Assembly (NCBI GenBank): GCA_964550615.1
Contig: CAZKAB010000023.1
Coordinates: 1 to 30,689, forward strand
Length of the DNA stretch: 30,689 nt
Direction of reading: 5' to 3'
Source: M55B144 sp964550615
GTDB taxonomy: Bacteria; Bipolaricaulota; Bipolaricaulia; UBA7950; UBA9294
Each line of letters starts with the position of its first letter. The stretch's first letter is position 1. The notes beneath the pieces are model-generated. The model was not told the DNA's origin and ran no database searches. It was given only the letters and a program-made list of their open reading frames with translations. Shown piece by piece: positions 15,036 through 23,624 of this stretch. Both the position numbers and the translations under genes were made by a program.

Positions 15036-15812
15036 ATGAAGTTATCTGTCCTTCGGGCACTGGTGGTCATGATGTGCGCAGTGGTACTGATCCCTATCAT
15101 CGGTTTGGGATACAGCACCGCTGACTTGGAAGCGATCGCTTCCAACGAGCTCATCCCTGAGATTAGCGCCGCTGCGGGCATGGCACTTGCTAGTACGTAC
15201 GCATCTACTATGACAGTGGCCGCATTGGAAGATCTGGCGGCAAACGGTCGTACAATCGGTTTGCGTACAGCGGCAAGCGATGCCCTCTCGATCCTCTACC
15301 GTACCAAGACTGAGGATGAGCTTATGGCGATCGCCGGCGGTACCGGCGCAGCTATGGTGCGTGCGGCAGCTGTTGATCCGCTTGTTGCTTTCCTTATTTC
15401 CAAGGACAACTTGAAAGCGATGGCGGCGGACGCGACGGTAACGCACGAAGTGCGACTTGCCGCGGCAAAGGCCTACTATTTCATGACCCGCGGTTCGCAA
15501 ACAGCGGCGAGTCTGGAAACGGAAGCAGTCACCAATGACAGCGACGAGCTGGCCTATGCGGCCGGAGAAGCTCTCGCTGGATTCTACCTTTCATTCAATC
15601 CTAAGACACAGGCGGAGCTTGAGACCCTGGCGATAAGCGGTGGAAGTGAAGGTCTGCGTGTTGCTGGCGGTCTTGCCCTCTCCACGCTTCTCATCAAGTC
15701 CGACCTCACGGCCGAGGCTATTGAGTCGACGCTCCTCTCTATTGCGGGCACCAAGAGCGCTGAGTATCGCAACGCATACGAAGTCGCACTCGCCAACCGC
15801 TACGGCATGTAA
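15036..15812 (+). CDS. Exported HEAT-like alpha-repeat protein
   Basis: Protein of 258 residues. A signal peptide covers about residues 1-26 (Lys2, Arg7, long hydrophobic stretch, cleavage near GLGYS). The mature part is made of about seven helical repeats of 30-39 residues, each beginning with a Leu-Glu/Met-x-Leu/Ile-Ala helix (around residues 31, 64, 96, 126, 160, 195, 234) and continuing with a second helix of the LRTAASDAL or VRLAAAKAY kind. This is the pattern of HEAT/Armadillo-type scaffolds. No enzyme motif is present. The ATG follows AAAGGAGGT. The gene is 26 bases upstream of the solute-binding protein gene, which has an almost identical AAAGGAGGTACA ribosome site, so the two are probably made together. 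It may help binding or assembly at the cell surface, but the function is unknown. Confidence 0.8.
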   Translation: MKLSVLRALVVMMCAVVLIPIIGLGYSTADLEAIASNELIPEISAAAGMALASTYASTMTVAALEDLAANGRTIGLRTAASDALSILYRTKTEDELMAIAGGTGAAMVRAAAVDPLVAFLISKDNLKAMAADATVTHEVRLAAAKAYYFMTRGSQTAASLETEAVTNDSDELAYAAGEALAGFYLSFNPKTQAELETLAISGGSEGLRVAGGLALSTLLIKSDLTAEAIESTLLSIAGTKSAEYRNAYEVALANRYGM

Positions 15813-15838
15813 TCTTAGGATAATAAAGGAGGTACAGC

Positions 15839-17650
15839 ATGAAGAGATCCTTATTAGTATTGCTGGGAGCGCTCCTCGTCTTCTCCGCTGTCGGGTTGGC
15901 GCAGGGCTATGACAAGATGCCCGCCGATGCGGTCATCGTCCCGTTGGGGGTAGCAGGAACCGCGTACGAAAACTTGCAGCCGGGGGTACGTGGCGGCACT
16001 TTCTATATCTCCGACATCAGCAATCCGAAGAAGTGGAACCTAGTCACTGCGCACGAGACGAGCACAAGTGAGTATGGATATCAGATGTTTAGGGGTATGA
16101 CGGATATCAACCCCGTCAGCGGCGCGCTCGTCGCAGAACTCGCCAAGTCGTGGGACATCTCAGACGATGGGCTTACGCTCACGTTCCATCTTCGCCAAGG
16201 GCTAAAATGGTCGGACGGGGTGCCGTTTACGGCCGACGATGTTGTGTTTACGTTCAACGACCTCTACTTCAACGACGATGTGGAGACCGACACGCGCGAC
16301 ATCCTCACACTCCCCGACGGCTCTTTCCCGGTCGTCACTAAGGTTGACGACTACACTGTCCAAGTGCAGCTATCGCAAATCTTCCGCCCGATCCTAAACT
16401 CGATCGGCGCGTCTATTATGCCGAAGCACAAGCTGGCGCAGTACGTCCACAAGCTGAATCCCGACGTTCCTGCCGGCACATTCAATGGCACGTGGGGACT
16501 GGATACCGATCCCGCCGAACTGTGCGGAATGGGCCCGTTCATCGTGCAGAGCTACACGCCCGATCAGAACGTGGTCATGGTGCGTAACCCCTACTACTAC
16601 CACTACGACGAGAACGGAACTCAGCTTCCTTACATCGACAAGTACGTTACCCTCGTCGTCGCCAGCCAGGACGTTTCGCTGTTGAAGTTCAGAAACGGCG
16701 AGATCAACGCGCTTGGCATCCGACCGAGCGATGTGCCGATCCTGAAGAGCGAAGAGGCGACGAAGGACTTCACCGTTATCCTCGGGGAAGGCGGCTACGG
16801 GACGCTCTGGATATCGTTTAACTATGACGTAGATAACGCAAACCTGAAAACGCTGTTCCGCGATCTCCGCTTCCGCAAGGCAGTAGCGCATGCGATGGAC
16901 AAGCAGACGATCATCGATAACCTGTACAACGGCCTTGCCGTTCCGCAGTGGGCACAGATCAGCATGCCGTCTCCGTTCTACCCCGGCCGCGACTACTACG
17001 GTGGTCCGATAACGGAAAAGGACGCGGTTACTTACGAGTACGACCTGAACAAGGCCAATGCCCTTCTCGACGAGATTGGGATCAAGGACACCAACGGTGA
17101 CGGGATTCGCGAGTTCGCCGACGGTACTCCGGTCGAGTTCGAGCTGAACACGAACGCCGGCAACACGCTGCGCGAAGGGTTCTGCCTCATCATGCAGGAA
17201 GACCTGGCCAAAATCGGCATCAAGGCCGACTTCAACCCGATCGACTTCAACACCCTGGTCAACAAGCTGTTCGGCAGCACGACCGAGGCGGTCGTACTCG
17301 GGCTGACCGGCGGCGATGAGCCGAACGGCGGGGCGAACGTATACAAGTCCGACGGCGGTCTCCACTTCTGGCACTACTCTGCCGGAACCGGCGACATCAA
17401 CGAAGTAGAGAAGCAGATGGATGACCTGTACAATCAGGCCGTGTCGACCTTCGATAACGAAAAAGCGTTCGAATTGTACAAACAGTCTGATATTCTCTTC
17501 GCTACTGAATCCCTGGGAATGATCAATTCCGTGAACCAGCAGTTCACCTACGCGATCTACAACAACGTAGGGAACGGGAACATCGCAAGCGTCAACGCCA
17601 CCCCGTCCGGCACCAATGGACTGGGATGGGACCTCGTGTATCTGAAGTAG
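15839..17650 (+). CDS. ABC transporter solute-binding protein, peptide family (SBP_bac_5)
   Basis: Extracytoplasmic solute-binding protein of 603 residues, family 5 (DppA/OppA/AppA type), for oligopeptides, nickel or sugars. A signal peptide ends near residue 21 (VGLAQG); there is no lipobox cysteine. Family features: a two-lobed order with WDISDDGLTLTFHLRQGLKWSDGVPFTADDVVFTF (given here as a region, residues about 104-138), GMGPFIVQSYTPDQNVVMVRNPYY, and FRDLRFRKAVAHAMDKQ. The related region has the usual DxNxDGIREF segment. It is longer than E. coli DppA (535). Followed by a hairpin and two permease genes, so it supplies substrate to them. Substrate cannot be read; peptides are the default expectation. 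Confidence 0.95.
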   Translation: MKRSLLVLLGALLVFSAVGLAQGYDKMPADAVIVPLGVAGTAYENLQPGVRGGTFYISDISNPKKWNLVTAHETSTSEYGYQMFRGMTDINPVSGALVAELAKSWDISDDGLTLTFHLRQGLKWSDGVPFTADDVVFTFNDLYFNDDVETDTRDILTLPDGSFPVVTKVDDYTVQVQLSQIFRPILNSIGASIMPKHKLAQYVHKLNPDVPAGTFNGTWGLDTDPAELCGMGPFIVQSYTPDQNVVMVRNPYYYHYDENGTQLPYIDKYVTLVVASQDVSLLKFRNGEINALGIRPSDVPILKSEEATKDFTVILGEGGYGTLWISFNYDVDNANLKTLFRDLRFRKAVAHAMDKQTIIDNLYNGLAVPQWAQISMPSPFYPGRDYYGGPITEKDAVTYEYDLNKANALLDEIGIKDTNGDGIREFADGTPVEFELNTNAGNTLREGFCLIMQEDLAKIGIKADFNPIDFNTLVNKLFGSTTEAVVLGLTGGDEPNGGANVYKSDGGLHFWHYSAGTGDINEVEKQMDDLYNQAVSTFDNEKAFELYKQSDILFATESLGMINSVNQQFTYAIYNNVGNGNIASVNATPSGTNGLGWDLVYLK

Positions 17651-17672
17651 CACAATAGGAGAAACATAATCG

Positions 17673-17700
17673 GTGGGGCGCGGTGATATCCGCGCCCCAC
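17673..17700 (+). terminator. Long hairpin between binding protein and permease genes
   Basis: A perfect 11-base stem GTGGGGCGCGG/CCGCGCCCCAC with a six-base loop TGATAT lies 22 bases after the binding protein stop. It is followed by ATCTAATACTTTC, a weak T-run. It could be a partial terminator or a 3' stabiliser that gives more binding protein than permease, a known arrangement in binding-protein operons. Confidence 0.7.
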
Positions 17701-17728
17701 ATCTAATACTTTCAGGAGCTGATAGTGG

Positions 17729-18721
17729 ATGTTGGCTTACATCGTTCGCCGGACGCTTTATATGCTTCCCTTGCTCATTATTGTCTCCCTGCTATCATTT
17801 GCGTTGATTCAGATCATGCCCGGTGACTACCTGACGCGAGCGAAATTCAATCCACAGATTACGCAGAAGACGCTCGCTCAAATGGAGGCTCGCTACGGCC
17901 TTGACAAACCATTCCTGACCCGCTACTGGCTGTGGTTCAAGGGGATCATCACACGCGCCGACTTCGGAACCTCGTTTGAGACCAACCGGCCGGTTTTCTT
18001 CACCCTGTTCATGGGAGGGCGGCTGATGTGGACGATCATCATCTCGCTTTCGACAATGCTCTTCACCTGGCTACTCGCCATCCCGCTTGGCATATATTCG
18101 GCGACACACCAATACAAACCGAGCGACCATACGCTCACTTTCTTTGGCTTCCTCGGCCTGTCCGTTCCCAATTTCTTCTTCGCGCTTGTCCTTCTGTGGT
18201 TCCTGGTTGCTGTCTGCCATGTTGGGCAGCATGGGCTCGGTGTTGGAGGGCTGTTCGATAATCGATTTGTTGAGGCATCGTGGTCGTTCGCCAAGCTAGG
18301 GAACCTTCTTTGGCACTTGTGGCCGGCGTGGCTTGTAATCGGGACGAGCGGAATGGCGGGATTGCTGCGTTACATGCGAGGAAGCCTCCTCGATACTCTG
18401 TCGCTGCAGTACGTTCAAACGGCACGGGCAAAGGGGCTTTCCGAACGGATTGTGGTCTACAAGCATGCGGTGCGAAACGCGATTAACCCGCTTGTGAGCA
18501 TGCTCGGCATGAGCCTTCCCGGTTTGGTATCGGGATCGCTTGTCACGGCAATTGTCCTTAACTTGCCGACGGTGGAACGCGCGTTCTTCAGCTCGTTGCA
18601 GATGCAGGATGATTACGTGATCATGGGCGGACTTCTGTTTTTCAGTCTGTTCTTGTTGCTCGGCAATCTACTGGCCGATATTCTGCTCGCCTGGGTCGAT
18701 CCACGCATTCGATACAGCTAA
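17729..18721 (+). CDS. ABC transporter permease, DppB/OppB type
   Basis: Inner-membrane permease of 330 residues. The N-terminal helix YIVRRTLYMLPLLIIVSLLSF is typical of DppB/OppB, followed by the PGD and RYGLDKPFL segments of the periplasmic loop, then five further helices. The EAA loop that docks the ATPase is clear: YVQTARAKGLSERIVVYKHAVRNAINPL, and the C-terminal DPRIRYS ending is family-standard. Start: ATG at 17729 with CAGGAG about ten bases upstream. It is downstream of the binding protein and hairpin, and 17 bases before the second permease. It should pair with the next gene as the transmembrane heterodimer. Confidence 0.95.
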   Translation: MLAYIVRRTLYMLPLLIIVSLLSFALIQIMPGDYLTRAKFNPQITQKTLAQMEARYGLDKPFLTRYWLWFKGIITRADFGTSFETNRPVFFTLFMGGRLMWTIIISLSTMLFTWLLAIPLGIYSATHQYKPSDHTLTFFGFLGLSVPNFFFALVLLWFLVAVCHVGQHGLGVGGLFDNRFVEASWSFAKLGNLLWHLWPAWLVIGTSGMAGLLRYMRGSLLDTLSLQYVQTARAKGLSERIVVYKHAVRNAINPLVSMLGMSLPGLVSGSLVTAIVLNLPTVERAFFSSLQMQDDYVIMGGLLFFSLFLLLGNLLADILLAWVDPRIRYS

Positions 18722-18738
18722 GGAAGGAGTAGGGAAGA

Positions 18739-19884
18739 ATGGGTCTGTTTTCTAGAAACGATGACGAAGCCATTGCGGGGAAGAAAGAGTATGTAAGTCG
18801 CTCACAAGGGCAGATGATCTGGCGTGCGTTCCGCAAGCACCGCCTGGGAAACATCGGGACGGCGGTTGTGCTGATCCTTGCCGCGTCCGCGATCTTCTCG
18901 GGATTCTTCGCACCGTACAATTACGCACAGCAGTTTCGCCCGTTCCCATTCTCGCCGCCGAGCAAGATTCACTTCCGTAGCGACAGCGGTTTCTCCCTAC
19001 GTCCGTTCGTGTATGCGACAAAGCGCACCTTCGATCCGGATACCTACCAGCCGATATACACCGAGAACACTTCCACGAAGTACTACATACGGCTATTTGT
19101 GCGCGGTTCCGAGTACAAGCTGTTGGGGTTGTTCAAGACAAACATCCACTTCTTCGGAGCGCGTGCAAATGACGGCACCGATGCGCATGTGTTCGTATTC
19201 GGTACGGACGCATACGGTCGCGACCTCTTTTCACGTACGATGATCGGCGGCAGGATTTCCTTGGCTGTCGGGCCGCTCGTCATTCTATTCTCGTTCCCGT
19301 TCTCGATCGTTCTCGGGGGACTCTCCGGCTACTACGGTGGCGGAATCGACATGTTCTTGCAGCGCATCGGCGAAGTGTTCATGGCAATCCCCGGCCTTCC
19401 GATTCTACTTGCGATGGGGGCGGCCCTTGCCGGCCTCGGCCTTTCCGCCACTCAGGTATTTCTCGGGATAATCGTCGCGTTATCGCTCGTCAGTTGGGCG
19501 GGGGGGGCGCGCGTCATCCGCGGGCAGGTCCTTTCTATTCGTGCGATGGATTTCGTCTCCGCCGCCAAAGCGGCCGGCGCCAGCGACCTGCGCATTATTC
19601 TTAGACATATCACTCCCAACGTCACGAGCTACCTGGTGGTCGCAGCAACGCTCACCATCCCGGGCATGATGCTCACCGAGGCGGCCCTTTCCTTCCTCGG
19701 GTACGGCATACGCGAGCCGATGACAAGTTGGGGGCAGCTATTGAACGCGGCAACCAATATCTCCGGGATTGAGGAGCATCCATGGCTGCTGATTCCAGGG
19801 GTATTTATTGTTATCGGCGTGTTGGCGTTCAACTTCATGGGCGACGCCCTGCGTGACGCAGTTGACCCGTTCACGATCGTCTAG
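18739..19884 (+). CDS. ABC transporter permease, DppC/OppC type
   Basis: Second permease of a peptide ABC transporter, 381 residues. The cytoplasmic N-terminus leads to a first helix (about 35-60), then a periplasmic insert of roughly 100 residues with many aromatic residues, longer than in E. coli DppC (300 residues) but seen in thermophile homologues. The core follows: FGTDAYGRDLFSRTMIGGR, five helices, and the EAA loop FVSAAKAAGASDLRIILRHITPN. The ending MGDALRDAVDPF is standard. A GGAAGGAGT site precedes the ATG. No DppD/DppF ATPase follows; the next gene is gyrA, so energising subunits must be encoded elsewhere. Confidence 0.95.
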   Translation: MGLFSRNDDEAIAGKKEYVSRSQGQMIWRAFRKHRLGNIGTAVVLILAASAIFSGFFAPYNYAQQFRPFPFSPPSKIHFRSDSGFSLRPFVYATKRTFDPDTYQPIYTENTSTKYYIRLFVRGSEYKLLGLFKTNIHFFGARANDGTDAHVFVFGTDAYGRDLFSRTMIGGRISLAVGPLVILFSFPFSIVLGGLSGYYGGGIDMFLQRIGEVFMAIPGLPILLAMGAALAGLGLSATQVFLGIIVALSLVSWAGGARVIRGQVLSIRAMDFVSAAKAAGASDLRIILRHITPNVTSYLVVAATLTIPGMMLTEAALSFLGYGIREPMTSWGQLLNAATNISGIEEHPWLLIPGVFIVIGVLAFNFMGDALRDAVDPFTIV

Positions 19885-19896
19885 ATGGCCGCAAAG

Positions 19897-19925
19897 TTGC
19901 ATACCGTCTAGAATTTCGGTAATCT
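19897..19925 (+). promoter_or_regulatory. Possible weak promoter upstream of gyrA
   Basis: TTGCAT (19897-19902) and TAATCT (19920-19925) are 17 bases apart in the 79-base gap before gyrA. The match to consensus is poor. Two copies of CGTCTAGA (19877-19884 and 19905-19912) also lie here. Read-through from the transporter operon is an alternative. Confidence 0.3.
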
Positions 19926-19963
19926 TTACTCCTGAGATTCTTCCCTAAGAGAGGCGAGCGGTT

Positions 19964-22360
19964 ATGGAGCGGATTGAACGCACCTTCATCGAAGACGAGA
20001 TGGAGCAGTCCTACATAAATTACGCGATGAGCGTAATTCGTGGACGGGCAATCCCCGACGTTCGCGATGGGCTAAAGCCCGTTCAGCGCCGGATACTGTA
20101 CGGTGTGCGCGAGCTTGGGTTGACTCATAACAAAGCACACAAGAAGTCGGCCCGCATTGTTGGTGAAGTGATGGGTAAGTTCCATCCCCACGGCGACATG
20201 GCGATCTACGACACCATGGTCAACATGGCGCAGCCTTTCTCCTATCGCTATCCGTTGATTGACGGACAAGGGAACTTCGGATCCATAGATGGAGACACGG
20301 CGGCGGCCATGCGTTACACAGAGGCTCGCCTCGAGGCCATCGCGTCGGAATTTCTCGAGGAACTGGGCGAATCGACGGTCGATTGGGCGCCGAATTTCGA
20401 TGACTCTCTAGAAGAGCCGATCGTTCTTCCCGCAAAGGTCCCCAACTTACTTATGAACGGCGCGTGGGGAATCTCAGTCGGCATGACTACCCAGATCCCG
20501 CCGCACAACCTGGGTGATCTTATCGACGGAATCATCATGCTCATGGACAATCCGCAGGCCTCGCTGAAGGAACTGATGCAGCACATTCCCGGGCCGGACT
20601 TTCCCACCGGTGGAATAATCATGGGGCGTGACGGGATCGAGCAGATGTATCGCACCGGCCACGGAAAGGTTACGTTGCGCGGCAAGGCGAGGATAGATGA
20701 TGATCGGATCATCATCAACGAGATCCCTTATCAGATCAAGAAATCCACAATTGTGGAGTCGATTGCGAATAAGGTACGAGACGGAAGTATCGATGGCATC
20801 TCCGACCTGCGCGACGAGTCCGATCGTGAGGGGATGAGGATCGTGGTGGACCTGAAGCGATCTGCCAATCCAAACGTTGTGCTCAATCAGATATACAAGT
20901 TCACGCCGCTTGAACGGAGCTTTGCCGCATTCTTCTTGGTGATCATCGATGGAAATCCTCGCACGCTCTCCCTCAAAGAAATCCTCAATTGTTTCATCGA
21001 TTTTCGACGTGAGGTCGTGCGCCGACGCACCGAGCATCGACTTGACGTTGCCAAGAAGCGGGCCCATATCCTCGAGGGATATCGGATAGCGCTTGCCAAT
21101 ATCGAACGTGTAATTGAGATTATTCGTACATCGAAAGACACCGAGACGGAGACCAGACTCCTGCAGCGAGAGATGGCGTTATCTGATGAACAGATAGACG
21201 CGATCCTAAAGATGCGGTTGTCTCAGCTTCGTACGCTCGAACAACAGAAGATCGATTCCGAGTATGAGGAGAAGCTGCGGGATATCGCGGAATACGAGAG
21301 GATTCTTGGAAGCGACCTTCTCCTCGATGAGACGATTAAGCGGGAGCTGCGCGAGATAGGGGAGAAGTATGTGAGCGAACGGCGCACATTGATCACCAGT
21401 GATGAGGGGGACATCGACTTCAACAGCCTGATTCCCGATCACGATCTGATGGTGTCGATTACCTGGCGAGGTTATGTGACCGCTACGCCGGCGCATGAAT
21501 TCCACAGCCAAGGCCGGGGTGGCAAGGGTGTGATTGGTCAGCGGACGAAAGATGACGACTATATCTGCTGCACTTCGCTCGTAAACGCACGCGATGAGCT
21601 GCTGCTGTTTTCCGACGGGCGCAAGGTTTATCGTACGCAAGGACACAGGCTTCCGCTATTGCGGCGTGATGCCTCAGGAAAGAACCTGCGGACGATCGTT
21701 CCGATCGAACAAGATGAGGTGGTAAGGGCGGTCCTTCCGATCACCGATCTCTCCGACGACCTGTTCTGCCTCATGGCGACAGACAACGGAATCGTCAACC
21801 GAAATCGGCTGAAGGACTACCGCAACGTACATGCGGGCGGGATCATTGCGATAAACGCCGACGATGACGATCATCTGGTCGACGTCCATACCACTTTTGG
21901 CGACGGAGAGCTGCTACTTGCCACCGTACAAGGGAAGACAATCCGCTTCCGCGAATCGGACGTTCGTATCACTCGTCGTCCGTCCAAGGGGGTCATCGGA
22001 ATCCGTCTTGAGGAAAACGACCGCGTCATGGGCTTTACTGCGATCGAAAGCGACATCACCATGGACAGGAAACTGTTGATGGTGACCGAACGCGGATATG
22101 GAAAGCGGGTGTCCCTGGTCGATTTTCCGCTGCAGGGGCGCGGCGGTAAGGGCGTGCTCGGGATCAAGTTGGATGATGACTCCGGCCCGCTCGTGTCGGT
22201 CGGAATCGTATCCGACCAGGACGAGATCATCATCAATACCGAACAAAAGATGATCCGCATCGTGGCGGGGGACATCAATACGTACGGCCGCTATGCCCGC
22301 GGCGTGCGGCTGATGGACCTGGAGGAAGACGACCACATTATCTCGGTCGTACGGACGTAG
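19964..22360 (+). CDS. gyrA: DNA gyrase subunit A
   Basis: Type II topoisomerase A subunit, 798 residues. The catalytic tyrosine is in MRYTEARL (Tyr118). The breakage-reunion domain starts with YAMSVIRGRAIPDVRDGLKPVQRR, and includes HPHGDMAIYD and DGQGNFGS. The C-terminal beta-pinwheel carries two QGRGGKG sequences (Gln516 and Gln724); the first is where the GyrA box belongs, which favours GyrA over ParC. The residue matching E. coli Ser83 in the quinolone-contact region is Met79, while the acidic residue equivalent to Asp87 is kept (Asp83). A GAGGCGAG site is near the ATG. Only gyrA is in this window; gyrB is elsewhere. The tyrS ribosome site overlaps its stop region. Confidence 0.96.
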   Translation: MERIERTFIEDEMEQSYINYAMSVIRGRAIPDVRDGLKPVQRRILYGVRELGLTHNKAHKKSARIVGEVMGKFHPHGDMAIYDTMVNMAQPFSYRYPLIDGQGNFGSIDGDTAAAMRYTEARLEAIASEFLEELGESTVDWAPNFDDSLEEPIVLPAKVPNLLMNGAWGISVGMTTQIPPHNLGDLIDGIIMLMDNPQASLKELMQHIPGPDFPTGGIIMGRDGIEQMYRTGHGKVTLRGKARIDDDRIIINEIPYQIKKSTIVESIANKVRDGSIDGISDLRDESDREGMRIVVDLKRSANPNVVLNQIYKFTPLERSFAAFFLVIIDGNPRTLSLKEILNCFIDFRREVVRRRTEHRLDVAKKRAHILEGYRIALANIERVIEIIRTSKDTETETRLLQREMALSDEQIDAILKMRLSQLRTLEQQKIDSEYEEKLRDIAEYERILGSDLLLDETIKRELREIGEKYVSERRTLITSDEGDIDFNSLIPDHDLMVSITWRGYVTATPAHEFHSQGRGGKGVIGQRTKDDDYICCTSLVNARDELLLFSDGRKVYRTQGHRLPLLRRDASGKNLRTIVPIEQDEVVRAVLPITDLSDDLFCLMATDNGIVNRNRLKDYRNVHAGGIIAINADDDDHLVDVHTTFGDGELLLATVQGKTIRFRESDVRITRRPSKGVIGIRLEENDRVMGFTAIESDITMDRKLLMVTERGYGKRVSLVDFPLQGRGGKGVLGIKLDDDSGPLVSVGIVSDQDEIIINTEQKMIRIVAGDINTYGRYARGVRLMDLEEDDHIISVVRT

Positions 22361-22368
22361 GAGGGCGT

Positions 22369-23562
22369 ATGCCGGCGATTGACCAGGTGCTGGAACGGAT
22401 CGAAAGCGGAACCGCCGACCTGGTGCCGCGAGAGGAGCTGGCGGAGAAACTGGTCCGTTCGGAAGCGAATGGCAAGCCATTGCGGATCAAACTGGGGATA
22501 GATCCCTCCGCCCCTCATCTTACTCTCGGACATTCCGTTCCGCTTCGCAAGATGCGGCAGTTTCAGGATCTCGGCCATACAGGCGTCCTGGTTGTGGGTG
22601 ACTTTACGCGGCGGATAGGTGACCCTTCCGGACGTTCATCGACGCGAGCGTTGATGACTGAAGAGGACATCAATCGCAACATGGCGACGTACAAGGAACA
22701 GGCGTTCAAGATTCTCGACCCGGAGAAGACAGAGATTCGATACAACTCGGAGTGGCTGGGAAAGCTCACTTTTGCGGACGTCATTTCGCTCACGGCCAAG
22801 TACACGGTGGCGCGGATGCTCGAACGTGACGACTTTGCCAAGCGGTTCTCGGATAATCTACCGATCAGCGTCCTCGAGTTTCTTTACCCGCTGGCGCAGG
22901 CATACGACTCGGTGGCGACAAGAGCCGACGTCGAACTGGGCGGTAACGATCAGCGGTTCAATCTCCTTATCGGGCGAGACATCCAGCGTGAATATGGCCA
23001 GGAGCCACAGGTAATCATCACCGTTCCGCTTCTGATCGGAACGGACGGTGTGCGCAGCATGAGCCAAACTGTGGGGAACTACGTAGGCATAGGTGAACCG
23101 CCACGTGAGATGTACGGAAAGATACTTGCCATCCCGGATGAGTTGATCCGAGACTACTTCTTCTATCTTACGGATGTGCTCTACGATGAAGTTGCATTTC
23201 TTCCTCCGCGTGACGCCAAGCGGCGATTGGCGCGCGAGGTCGTGACTATGTACCACAGCGCGGATGAAGCGATTGTTGCACAGGAGGAGTTCGATCGCGT
23301 TCATATCCGCCACGAACGTCCAACCCAGATCGATCAGGTTGCGATCGATCGTAATCTGCTGAAGGACGGCGCACGAATATGGGTGATCGACTTACTGGAG
23401 GGATCCGGACTTGTCGCCAGTCGTAGCGAAGCGAAGCGGCTGATCTCACAAGGCGGGGTTAGGATCAACGATGAGCGGGTATCATCTGTAGATCTTGAGC
23501 TTGAGTTCACCCCCCCACTTGTGATTCAAGTGGGGAAGCGATCGTTTGTAGAAGCAATATAG
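22369..23562 (+). CDS. tyrS: Tyrosyl-tRNA synthetase
   Basis: Class I tyrosyl-tRNA synthetase, 397 residues, full length. The active-site HIGH motif is HLTLGH (50-55) after GIDPSAP. The tyrosine and tRNA pocket region includes YPLAQAYDS and the GGNDQRFN segment. The KMSKS loop is present as RSMSQTVGN (229-237), a substituted form found in the TyrZ-like branch of bacterial enzymes. A C-terminal S4 RNA-binding domain ends the protein (SRSEAKRLISQGGVRIN). The ATG is eight bases after the gyrA stop and its AGGAGGG site overlaps that stop, so gyrA and tyrS are probably co-transcribed. Charges tRNA-Tyr in the cytoplasm. Confidence 0.97.
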   Translation: MPAIDQVLERIESGTADLVPREELAEKLVRSEANGKPLRIKLGIDPSAPHLTLGHSVPLRKMRQFQDLGHTGVLVVGDFTRRIGDPSGRSSTRALMTEEDINRNMATYKEQAFKILDPEKTEIRYNSEWLGKLTFADVISLTAKYTVARMLERDDFAKRFSDNLPISVLEFLYPLAQAYDSVATRADVELGGNDQRFNLLIGRDIQREYGQEPQVIITVPLLIGTDGVRSMSQTVGNYVGIGEPPREMYGKILAIPDELIRDYFFYLTDVLYDEVAFLPPRDAKRRLAREVVTMYHSADEAIVAQEEFDRVHIRHERPTQIDQVAIDRNLLKDGARIWVIDLLEGSGLVASRSEAKRLISQGGVRINDERVSSVDLELEFTPPLVIQVGKRSFVEAI

Positions 23563-23594
23563 TGGGTAATCGCGATCGATCCGTATCTCTTGGA

Positions 23595-23614
23595 GCGCGG
23601 CCGAATGGCTGCGC
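23595..23614. terminator. Imperfect hairpin between convergent tyrS and rnfB
   Basis: GCGCGGCC-GAAT-GGCTGCGC forms an eight-pair stem with one G-U wobble in a 62-base gap between convergent genes. Neither side has a good T-run, so it is only a possible bidirectional terminator. Confidence 0.35.
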
Positions 23615-23624
23615 AATGTACCTA

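Noticed and set aside
16394..17653. A 419-codon minus-strand frame opposite the binding protein gene
   Set aside because: It is the antisense shadow of a clear SBP_bac_5 gene, with Val/Asp/Arg-rich low-complexity composition and no motifs.
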